The notes beneath the pieces are model-generated. The model was not told where the DNA came from, made no database searches, and worked only from the letters and a program-made list of their open reading frames with translations. This document shows, one piece after another, positions 16,052 through 24,400 of a DNA stretch of 64,000 nucleotides. Within the stretch, counting starts at the first letter, position 1. Each line of letters begins with the position of its first letter. The position numbers and the translations under genes were made by a program. The DNA comes from Megasphaera coli (GTDB lineage: Bacteria; Bacillota; Negativicutes; Veillonellales; Megasphaeraceae): NCBI RefSeq assembly GCF_900095855.1, contig NZ_FMIY01000002.1, positions 1,533,697 to 1,597,696 of the forward strand, in the 5' to 3' direction.

Positions 16052-17596
16052 ATGAAGCCTATTCCCGTATACGTCGTCACCGGCTTTTTAGGCAACGGCA
16101 AGACGACCTTTATTAACAGTATATTACCGACGCGGCCTGCCGGTGCCGCCGTCGTGCAAATAGAACGGGGACGGTGCACCGCAGCTTGCAGCGAAATCCT
16201 CTCCTTGCCGCCCGTTACGGCGGAAAACGCCAAGGGGACGGCCTTTCTGCTGGAGCAGTTCGGCCGCGAAAGGCGGCCGTCCGAAGTTTGGATCGAATGG
16301 AACGGCATGTCGCCCTTCGCGGCGTTGGAAAAAATCTTTTCCCGTAAGGCCGTAAGAGAAATGTACGACCTGAAGGAAATCCTTTTTGTCGCAACACCCC
16401 GTTTTTGCCTGCATATGTTGGGTGCTACGGGCGAGGCCGTATACGGTCAGCTCGTACAGGCGGACCGCTTTATCATGACCGGTCATGACAAAGGGGAGTA
16501 CAAAAAAGCGGTTCAGCTCATACGGGCCGTGCGGCCGGATATTCCCGTTACGCCCTTGCAGGAAGCGGTATCCGGCAAGATGAGCAAGGTCATTGCCAAG
16601 CGGCCACTGCACATCGGCGCGACTGCCGTGACCATAGGGCTCGTCCTCTTGGCGGCGGTCTATGCCTTCGTCATAACGGACGGTGACCCGGCGACGGGCA
16701 ACTGGCGCCTGGCCCTGTCCTTCTGGACGGCTACGCTTTTACAGGCGCTGCCTTTTCTCGTCGTCGGTATTGTGGCGGCATCTCTCTTGCAGCTGGTTTT
16801 ATCACCGGCTTTTTTAGAGCGGTCGTTGCGGAAGAATCATTTTACCGGTACGGCGGCAGCCTTGGCGGGTGCTTTCCTTTTTCCAGTTTGCGACTGTGCG
16901 GCCGTTCCCGTCTTTCGCAGCCTTGTCGCCGCACGGGTTCCCGTCTCGACGGCTCTGGCCTTCATGCTTGCCGGGCCGCTCATCAACCCGGTCGTCCTCG
17001 TTTCGACGTACGTCGCCTTCGCCGGAAATATGGAGATATTTTTATGGCGTACCGTAGGAGGGATCGCGGCGGTCCTTTTTATTTCCCTGACATTTTTCGC
17101 CTATACGGATCTTGACGGTATAAGCGGCGGAAAAATACCGCTGTTCCCGGGTGACACGCTTGACGGGGGAAATACGAATAACGTGATCCGCCTTATATTG
17201 CACGGCAGGCGGGAATTTTTGCGCATGGCACCGTACGTCTTGGCAGGTACGTTTTTGTCGTCTCTCTTTCAGGTATACGGCAGCACGCTCTTACAGGATT
17301 TCGGCATTTGGCCGAGTGCGATCCTGATGATTCCGCTCATGCTGCTCATTGCCTTTTTCCTCTCCGTCTGCTCGACTGCCGATGCCATGGTGGCCCGCAA
17401 CTTCTCGGCCCATATTCCGACGGCCGGTATCATCGCCTTTCTCTTGTTCGGGCCTATGATGGATTTGAAAAACTTCCTCTTGCTGCGTGCGCTCTTTCCC
17501 AAGGCGTTTGTGTACCGATTGGCGGCAACGACCTTTTGTATCTGTGCGTTTATAGCGGCAATGTATGCTTTAATGACAGGAGGCGGTTTACGATGA
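16052..17596 (+). CDS. Fusion of a degenerate COG0523 GTPase domain with a UPF0718/ArsP-type permease
   Basis: The ATG at 16052 (MKPIPVYVVTGFLGNGKTTFI) gives 514 residues. Residues about 1-180 form a COG0523-like P-loop domain with Walker A GFLGNGKTT, but the CxCC metal site is missing (VVQIERGRCTAACSE stands there). From about residue 185 the protein becomes a permease with eight or so helices. It contains the UPF0718 motif FPVCDCAAVPVFRSL, AGPLINPVVL, and a second half with CSTADAMVARNF and FGPMMDLKN. The start is 2 bp after the previous stop. The fusion ties a metal-chaperone-like domain to a membrane transporter, suggesting metal export or loading at the membrane. Substrate unknown. Confidence 0.85.
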   Translation: MKPIPVYVVTGFLGNGKTTFINSILPTRPAGAAVVQIERGRCTAACSEILSLPPVTAENAKGTAFLLEQFGRERRPSEVWIEWNGMSPFAALEKIFSRKAVREMYDLKEILFVATPRFCLHMLGATGEAVYGQLVQADRFIMTGHDKGEYKKAVQLIRAVRPDIPVTPLQEAVSGKMSKVIAKRPLHIGATAVTIGLVLLAAVYAFVITDGDPATGNWRLALSFWTATLLQALPFLVVGIVAASLLQLVLSPAFLERSLRKNHFTGTAAALAGAFLFPVCDCAAVPVFRSLVAARVPVSTALAFMLAGPLINPVVLVSTYVAFAGNMEIFLWRTVGGIAAVLFISLTFFAYTDLDGISGGKIPLFPGDTLDGGNTNNVIRLILHGRREFLRMAPYVLAGTFLSSLFQVYGSTLLQDFGIWPSAILMIPLMLLIAFFLSVCSTADAMVARNFSAHIPTAGIIAFLLFGPMMDLKNFLLLRALFPKAFVYRLAATTFCICAFIAAMYALMTGGGLR

Positions 17597-18339
17597 GGCG
17601 TTCTTTTTCCGGGCGTGCTTCCATAGCGGAATCAGCGGCCTTCCTTATTTTGGCCGGGCTCGATATTTGTCTGCTGGTGACGCAGCGATATATGGCCTTT
17701 GTTACTCCTCTCCTGATGCCCGTATTGGGATTTATGGCGGTCGTCTTTATCCTTTGGGGAATTGTCGGCCTCCGGCAAAGCATATCGTCTTATCGCCGCG
17801 TCTATACGAACGCTGCCGGTCTGTTTATCGCCGCCCTGCTTCTTGTAGGCCCGGCCGTGTTCGGCATCGTGCCTGTCGTGTTTCAGGCGGCGGCTCAGCA
17901 CGACGACGGCGAGGGGGAAGCCAGGCCTTTCGGCATGGACCTTGAGAGTGTGGACGGTGACGGCATCGACACGGCTCATAAACGGATTATTTTAAATACT
18001 AAAAATTGGTATAAGACCATATTCAAGCTGACAAAGCACAATGAAGAGTACGTGGGCTACGAAGTGTATATGACGGGTTTCGTATCATATCACGACGACA
18101 GTCTGAACGGCAACGACTTCACACCGTCGCGGTACCTTATGCTCTGTTGTGTCAACGATATGTCGCCTTTCGGCATTGCCTGCCGCGTGCAGGGTGATAC
18201 GCATTACCCTGAATTTACGTGGCTTGCCGTCAAGGGCAAGCTTGAGACCGGTGACTACCACGGCATGGCAAGACCGGTTCTCGTCGTCGAAGACGTGCGG
18301 CGCGCCCGCAAGGTGGACGGATATGTATATCCCTATTGA
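17593..18339 (+). CDS. TIGR03943-family (YcgQ-like) membrane protein
   Basis: The ATG at 17593 follows AGGAGGCGG and overlaps the previous stop (ATGA), giving 248 residues. Two or three N-terminal helices are followed by a soluble C-terminal half. That half contains RYLMLCCVNDMSPFGIACRV, where the paired Cys are typical of this family, and GYEVYMTGFV. In other Firmicutes UPF0718 permeases and TIGR03943 proteins occur as pairs (B. subtilis YcgR/YcgQ), often near zinc-responsive COG0523 genes. The same trio here points to metal homeostasis; direct function is unknown. Confidence 0.85.
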   Translation: MRRSFSGRASIAESAAFLILAGLDICLLVTQRYMAFVTPLLMPVLGFMAVVFILWGIVGLRQSISSYRRVYTNAAGLFIAALLLVGPAVFGIVPVVFQAAAQHDDGEGEARPFGMDLESVDGDGIDTAHKRIILNTKNWYKTIFKLTKHNEEYVGYEVYMTGFVSYHDDSLNGNDFTPSRYLMLCCVNDMSPFGIACRVQGDTHYPEFTWLAVKGKLETGDYHGMARPVLVVEDVRRARKVDGYVYPY

Positions 18340-18359
18340 CAAAATAGGGATTTTTTTTG
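18329..18359 (+). terminator. Terminator overlapping the end of the TIGR03943 gene
   Basis: A 9-bp stem (18329-18337/18343-18351) with a 5-nt loop is followed by a run of T. The stop codon TGA lies at the loop edge. Confidence 0.85.
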
Positions 18360-18393
18360 CCCTGAAAAAGAAAATTTTATAAAAGTTGCTGTC

Positions 18394-18451
18394 CGAATGG
18401 ATTATTTACGGACTGAATGGAGTAGAAATAAGCAACACATTTTGCTATTAT
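18394..18451 (+). promoter_or_regulatory. Activator-type promoter of the exbB-exbD-tonB operon (TonB box promoter copy 1)
   Basis: The heptamer GAATGGA occurs at 18395-18401 and again at 18415-18421, exactly 20 bp apart. The second copy runs into AGTAGAA (18421-18427), then 18 nt, then TATTAT (18446-18451). No TTGACA-like -35 exists; the second repeat occupies its place. The same arrangement precedes both TonB receptors at 21325 and 26309. Confidence 0.75.
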
Positions 18452-18560
18452 ATATACAGCTATTGATGACCAATATCAAAATTAGGTGCGCAAAATACCG
18501 GGCCTTGATTCCGCAATCGCGTGCAAGGTCGTGGGGCGCAGACAAGGAGTGTTCAAGAAG

Positions 18561-19184
18561 ATGGAAAGAATTTACGCGGCAATACAATTATTGGAAAGTG
18601 GCGGCCCCGTTATGATACCGCTCTTTATTTTATCTGTAATCACAATTGCCATTGCTTTTGAACGGGGTATGTACTACCGTCGTCATCGCAAAAACTCGCG
18701 GTCCTTTTTTGAGAAGGTGGCGGCATCGGCGAAGAGCGGCGATTGGGCCGGCGTAAAACAGGCGTGCGCCGGATCGAAGACGGCAATTGCGAAAATTGTC
18801 GGTGCCGGTCTCGAACGGGACGGGTCGGAAGAAGAAATGAAGTCGGCCTTCATGGAAACGATGACCCTCGAATCGGCAGGTTTCCAACGTTATCTCGACT
18901 ACCTGAGCGCCATCGTTACGGTTGCGCCTCTCCTCGGCCTGTTGGGGACGGTTACGGGCATGATCTCGTCGTTCAGCGTTCTCGACAGCGGTGCCGGCGC
19001 GACAGCTATCTCCGGCGGGGTAGGTGAAGCCCTGGTGGCAACGGCGACGGGCCTTTGCGTGGCGATTATCGCCTTTGCCGTGTATACCTTCTTTACGCAC
19101 CAGCTCGACACGATTGTAGCTGATACGGAACGGCTCTGCATTACAGTAGTAAATGCGAAAAAAAGCGGTTGGGGGCGTGACTGA
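18561..19184 (+). CDS. exbB: ExbB/TolQ/MotA-family proton channel protein
   Basis: The ATG at 18561 (MERIYAAIQLLESGGPVMIPLF) follows AAGGAGTG, giving 207 residues. Three membrane segments are visible (about 16-35, 115-140, 160-180), with the conserved APLLGLLGTVTGMISSF and GGVGEALVATATGLCVAIIA blocks. It forms the proton-driven motor with ExbD that energises TonB. It is first gene of an exbB-exbD-tonB-flavoprotein operon, with a 1-nt overlap to exbD. Confidence 0.93.
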   Translation: MERIYAAIQLLESGGPVMIPLFILSVITIAIAFERGMYYRRHRKNSRSFFEKVAASAKSGDWAGVKQACAGSKTAIAKIVGAGLERDGSEEEMKSAFMETMTLESAGFQRYLDYLSAIVTVAPLLGLLGTVTGMISSFSVLDSGAGATAISGGVGEALVATATGLCVAIIAFAVYTFFTHQLDTIVADTERLCITVVNAKKSGWGRD

Positions 19185-19588
19185 TGTTTAGCAATTACAA
19201 GACGAAAAAGAAACCTCAGTTCATGATTATACCCATGATCGATATCATCTTTTTCCTGCTCGTCTTCTTCATGATGAACAGCTTGCAGACTGTAGCGCAA
19301 AAGGCCCTGTCCGTGCAGCTGCCGCAGGCGCAGAACGCATCGAATCAGGTGCAGATGCCTGTTATCATTACTGTCGACGAAGTGGGGCATATTACAATGG
19401 ATAATCGGCCTGTCACGATTGACGAGGCTTCACAGGTCATGACTGAGCGCATGGCGGCCAATCCGAATGCGGCCGTAATATTACAGGCAGATAAGCGGAC
19501 GGCACACGGCCAGGTCGTAGCCGTTATGGACATGCTGAAAACGGCCGGCGTAAAACGTCTTGCCGTAGCTGCGGAACAGAAGGGATAG
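19184..19588 (+). CDS. exbD: ExbD/TolR-family biopolymer transport protein
   Basis: This 134-residue protein has a short cytoplasmic N-terminus and one membrane helix containing the essential aspartate (MIPMIDIIFFLLVFFMM, Asp at about residue 15). The periplasmic domain has VIITVDEVGHITMDNRPV and NAAVILQADKRTAHGQVVAVMD, typical of ExbD. Its start codon overlaps the exbB stop by one base. Its stop is 4 bp before tonB. Confidence 0.94.
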   Translation: MFSNYKTKKKPQFMIIPMIDIIFFLLVFFMMNSLQTVAQKALSVQLPQAQNASNQVQMPVIITVDEVGHITMDNRPVTIDEASQVMTERMAANPNAAVILQADKRTAHGQVVAVMDMLKTAGVKRLAVAAEQKG

Positions 19589-19592
19589 GTAT

Positions 19593-20337
19593 ATGAGAGA
19601 CTATACGCGAGCGAAATCGTTTGCCCTGTCAATCATCGTCAATATTCTTTTGCTGCTCGCCGTAGCTGTGTTTATTGTGCCGAAAATTATACAGTATCAG
19701 GAAGAACAACTGTATGTGATCGACTTGGAATCCGATTGGGAACCGGACAACGGCGGCGGTCATGCCGGCGGTGGCGGCGGCGGCAATCTCTTTCCTGACA
19801 AATTGAGTGATGAAGATATGGCCAAACGGATAAATCAGGTTGTGCAGGCCCAATCTACGGCAGTGACCCCCGTCAGTGACGCGCCGGAAGACGCGGTCAA
19901 CGTACCCGAAGCGTCGGCGACGGGAGATAAAAACAGCAGTTCCAGTTCGCAAGGCGGCTCGCAGAGCGGCAGCGGTCCGGGAACGGGCGGCGGCAGCGGC
20001 GGGCAACGGCAGCGGTTACGGAGACGGCAGCGGCGACGGTACGGGTACCGGTGAAGCCGCACATGAACCCTTTGATACGGAAGGATTCAGACAGGCCATT
20101 GAAGCCAATAAGGTCTATCCGCCTATGGCGACGAGAAGAAGATTGGAAGGATATGCGACTATTGAATCGACCATCGAAACGAGCGGTGCCATCAGCAACG
20201 TTTCCGCCGTGGATTCAACCGATTCCCTCTTTGCCCAGGCGGCTGTGGCTGCGGCCTATGCTGTCGGCAGCTATCCGAATCCGACAGGCGAAACCATGCA
20301 TGTGACGACGACAGTTCGATTTGAATTGATCGAATAG
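19593..20337 (+). pseudogene. tonB: TonB energy transducer gene with an apparent +1 frameshift in its Gly/Ser linker
   Basis: The first frame (19593-20054) gives the membrane anchor (SFALSIIVNILLLLAVAVFIV) and an acidic/Gly linker. Near 19998-20001 the run GGCGGGCAAC moves the frame, and the rest becomes an Arg-rich nonsense tail. Removing one G restores a repetitive Gly/Ser linker (NGSGYGDGSGDGTGTGE) and then a normal TonB C-terminal domain (FRQAIEANKVYPPMATRRRLEGY, to stop 20337). The linker is Gly/Ser/Asp-rich, unlike the usual Pro-Lys linkers. The shift may be a true mutation, ribosomal slippage or a sequencing/assembly error. As the only tonB in view, loss would disable both receptors unless another exists. 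Confidence 0.85.
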
Positions 20338-20393
20338 TACGGGATACAGGCTGTAACAAGAAATTGTTGCAGCTTTCTTTTCAGGAGGAGAAT

Positions 20394-21233
20394 ATGGGAA
20401 ACACGCTGTTTATCTACCGTGATGCCGTGACAAAGAAGGTTGCCGTCACGGCCGGGAGCGTCCTTGCCATGAGTGCCTATAAAGCTGCAGGTGAAACTGC
20501 GGACGCACAGAAATACGCGCGCCTCATCCTCGTCGTAAGTGCCGGTGCAAGGACGGCGGACTATGCGGTGCCGGTACGGGCCTTTGCCGGAAAAGAAATT
20601 ATTTGCTTCTTTGTCGGCCTGACGAAAGATGAGGGGACGTCTTTTCAGGCGGCCGTGGCCGGCAGCAGCGGCAAAACCTTTTATATTAGCGCCGAATCCC
20701 TTACGGAGGATACGTTGGCCGCTGCAAGTGCGCTCCTGCCGAAAAAGACGGAAACGGCGGATCCGGCGGATGTCGTCATCGCGGCGATACAGCGGTTTTT
20801 GCACGGCCATAATACGGGCGTCCTGGCAACGGGCCACGGTGATACGGTTCGGGCCACGCCCATTGAGTACCTTTGGCATGACGGCAGGCTATGGCTCTTT
20901 ACGGAAGGTGGCCGCAAATTCCTCAACATCTATCGTAACCGAAACGTTTCCTTTTCCGTCTTCGATCCCTTTGCGGGACTTTCGAGTTTGGCAGGTCTGC
21001 AAATACACGGGCAGGCAGCAGTGCACGTACCCGGTGAAGATATATATGAAACCATACGTAAAGTAAAGGGAATTTCCGATAAAACCATGGCGACCATGCC
21101 CGTTGTCCTTCATCTCGTTGAAATCGTGCCGGAGCACATGACTTTTCTGTGCGGTGCCTTTATTAAAGAGGGCCTGGCCGTGCAGCAGCATATATGCGGC
21201 GACTGGACGAGAATCGGGAACGGGGTCAAATAA
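20394..21233 (+). CDS. Flavodoxin-like plus pyridoxamine-5'-phosphate-oxidase-like fusion protein
   Basis: The ATG at 20394 is preceded by AGGAGGAGAAT, giving 279 residues. Residues about 1-110 look like a worn flavodoxin fold (NTLFIYRDAVTKKVA, ARLILVVSAGARTADYAVPVRAFAGKEIICFFVGL). Residues about 130-279 match the FMN-binding split-barrel (PNPOx-like) family (NTGVLATGHGDTVRATPIEYLWHDGRLWLFTEGGRKFLNI, FSVFDPFAG, LQIHGQAAV). It is last in the ExbB-ExbD-TonB operon. Split-barrel proteins of the HugZ/HutZ kind degrade haem and sit beside TonB genes, so an iron-release role is plausible. Ligand and reaction are unproven. Confidence 0.75.
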   Translation: MGNTLFIYRDAVTKKVAVTAGSVLAMSAYKAAGETADAQKYARLILVVSAGARTADYAVPVRAFAGKEIICFFVGLTKDEGTSFQAAVAGSSGKTFYISAESLTEDTLAAASALLPKKTETADPADVVIAAIQRFLHGHNTGVLATGHGDTVRATPIEYLWHDGRLWLFTEGGRKFLNIYRNRNVSFSVFDPFAGLSSLAGLQIHGQAAVHVPGEDIYETIRKVKGISDKTMATMPVVLHLVEIVPEHMTFLCGAFIKEGLAVQQHICGDWTRIGNGVK

Positions 21234-21257
21234 ATTACATATTATTTCGTTTTATGT

Positions 21258-21302
21258 ACTGCTTTTCTTGAGGACGATTGTCTCGGGAAAAGCAGTTCTT
21301 TT
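21258..21302 (+). terminator. Terminator after the TonB operon
   Basis: A 10-bp outer stem (21258-21267/21287-21296) has an inner pairing in the loop and is followed by TCTTTTG. Confidence 0.75.
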
Positions 21303-21324
21303 GAAAAAAAGTAAAATAAATGTC

Positions 21325-21383
21325 TGTTTGGAGCATTTAAAGACTGATTGGAGTAGAAGAACCAGGTATCTTCCTGATAAAAT
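21325..21383 (+). promoter_or_regulatory. Activator-type promoter of TonB receptor 1 (copy 2)
   Basis: TGTTTGGA (21325-21332) and TGATTGGA (21345-21352) are 20 bp apart. AGTAGAA (21352-21358), 19 nt and TAAAAT (21378-21383) follow. The layout is the same as at 18394 and 26309. Confidence 0.75.
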
Positions 21384-21431
21384 TAAGAAAATCTATCATT
21401 GCATAAACATGAGGGGGAAGAGGACGCACAC

Positions 21432-24400
21432 ATGAATAAAAAGGAAAGAAGGACCCGTTACATGAGCCGATACATTGCCTTGACCTGCGCCGTTGTGACA
21501 TGGCTTGCCATGCCCGTCTGCGCCGATAACGGCGGCAAGGCGACGACGAAAGATGTCATCGTTCAGGCGACGGCTGCCGAAGAAGCGGCGAAGTACGAGT
21601 CGCAGCAGACGACGATTATCACAAAGGCCGATATCGAAAAAAAGCAGGCTAAATCCGTAGAGGATATCATTTTCAATGAAACCGGCGTGTCCCGTACCGT
21701 CGATGCCATGGGCCGCGTGGGGGTCTCCATTCGCGGCGCCGAACCGCGTCATACGCTCATCCTCGTGGACGGGCAACGTGTCATGGGGGATCTTGCCAAA
21801 TATTATGGTGCAAGTGATGAAGTTATGCGCCTCGGTGCAGAAAATGTCGATCACATTGAAGTTATTCAAGGTGCTGCCAGCGCCAAATACGGTGCCGATG
21901 CTATCGGTGGTGTTATCAATGTTGTCACGAAGAAGGCCGCTAAAAAACCGACACTGCAGTTTAATGCGGAAGGCCGCCGCGTTAACGGCAACGGTGATAT
22001 TGCGCCGTATCAGAACTTCTTCCTTCGGGCCGACTCGGGCGACCTCGGCAACTTGAGACTGGGATTATACGGCAGTAAGCGGGATATCATGCCCGTCTAT
22101 GCATCCCGTCAACGTTCGAGCAGCGTTATGAAATCGAATGTAAGCAATTTTGAAAAAAACTCTTTGCGTTTTTACGGGACGGCAGCCGATACGGGTCTTA
22201 CCGGTACGTATAAGATTAATTCACTAAACAGTATCGACTTTCGCGTAGATAGATATACGGAAGACCTGGAACGGTATTTAAAGCGTAGCGACAGCATGAT
22301 GGAGCCGCAGCAACACTTTAAGCGCAATATGAGTCGCAATACATACGGTATTACATGGTCCGGTCGGGATAAGGGAAAAACGGACTGGACAGTGGACGCC
22401 AATTATACGCGGACTAAAGAAGACGATATAACACTTGACAGTTACTATGGCAAGTCCTCATATGAAGGGAAAAATAAACTTGACTACGTCGACGATGTGG
22501 ACCATAAGCAAATCAGTATTTCCGCCACGGCGAATACGCAAGTAAACGACAAGCATTTATTGACCTACAGTGTGGGATATTCGCGCGAAGACGGCTCGGG
22601 GAGCCGTGTGAAAAGTGCGCCTAATGTCCATTTAAAGACCATAGACCCGTGGGATTATGACAAAAACCTGTTTGTCATTTCTAAAGAAAGCCCCCTTGTG
22701 GAAGGCAAGGTGGGCGACGTTGCGTCTGATGTTCATGCTTACGAAATGGTGCGCGGCGCAGACGGAATCCCTCGTTGGAACAATGATTTTGAGTGGTATA
22801 ACTACGACCGCAATGTAGCAGGGAGCAAGAAACCGGATTTTACGTATACGGAATACAAGCAGTATTTCCCGAACGGAGCATCCGTTGTAGCTTATGACAA
22901 TTTGCCAAGTGATGTAAAACGCCGTGCCGATGCCTTTGCGGGTAAGATTATTGCTGAAAACCCCGGTAAATTCGATTCGATTTATGCCTACAGTAGAAAT
23001 ATGACGGCTATTGCCAATTATTTCGAAAAGCTGAATATATCCGACGTTACATTTAACGGCAAAGTGTTTAAAGGTGCCTATACGGATAGAAATAATAAGG
23101 TTTTTGTCGGCGAAGCGACGATTAAGAAAGAGTTTGTAGTTCTGCAGGATCTGTGGCAGATCAATAAAGATACGACTGTCAGTCCGACTCTGCGTCTCGA
23201 CCATAGCGACCTTTTCGGCTCGCATGTGACGGCCAACCTGGGTATGACCCATAATGTGGGCGGCAATGTTCATCGCCGTTTCAAAGCGAATATCGGTACG
23301 GGCTATGCTGAGCCGGGTATGGGTGAACTGTACTACAACTGGGAAATGTACGGAGGCAGTCCTGTCGGCTCCGATACAGCTCGGTTAGGATGGTACTTTA
23401 TCGGCAATCCGGACTTAAAGCCTGAAAAATCCTTGAACTTTGATATCAGTATTGAAGGGGAGAATAAAAACACAACGGCTCGCTTGAATCTTTTTCACAA
23501 TCGCATCAAAGACTATATGAGCATTTATTTTACCGGCGCTCTCATGGATTTCCATCCGGAGCTGAATGAGTCGTCCACGTGGGGCGCAAGTAAATTCTTA
23601 TATGCTCCCGATATGATTTACAGCTTTAAGAATATCGGCAAGGCTGAAATTACGGGCCTTGAATTGGAAGTAAAGCAAAAGTTTAATAAGCATTGGAGCG
23701 GTAAACTCGGTTATACATATTTGCATGCCATAAATAAAACGGATCCGACCATGCCGCGGCAGCTCTTGGATAAGCCTGTTCACAAAGTGGATATCGGTCT
23801 TTCTTACGAAAATGAAAAGAGCGGTTGGAGCGGCAGTATTTGGGGAGATTACTATATTCGCATGCTCGACAGCAACACCATCGGCAATAACGGCAATTAC
23901 ATGGAATCCTATATTGCACCGGACAGCGTACATTCGGAAATCCACTACAACTTTGCGCGGCAGGGTGCTCAAACGTACGAACGCAAGACCTTCGGCGTTT
24001 GGAATTTCATGATTCAAAAGAAATTTAATAAAGATTCGCTGGCTTATTTTGGCATTGACAATATTTTTGCTCATCGCGATGATGACAGAGCCTTACAGGA
24101 TCGGGTATACCGTTTCGGTGTTAATATGAAGTTCGGCGCATCCGGTGAAGAAAGCGGAGATAAGGCCGCGACATCCGGCAATAAGGCAAATAAGGCCGAT
24201 ATTTCGGCGGCGGCAGGCGCTGCAGGCAAGGAAACGGCTGCAATCGCTAAAACAAGCGGTTTTATTACGCGTCCCTTTGAAGAAGGACGGGAAAAGGGTA
24301 TCGACTTCATCGGCGATTATCGTCTGCGTTGGAACGCTCATGACGGTTCCGAACGTCCGACGGCGAAGGTTACCTTTGATTCCCGTGTCGGTAGTGCCGA

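Noticed and set aside
17308-17592. Longer N-terminus for the TIGR03943 protein
   Set aside because: The extension overlaps the permease gene in another frame; AGGAGG before 17593 marks the real start.
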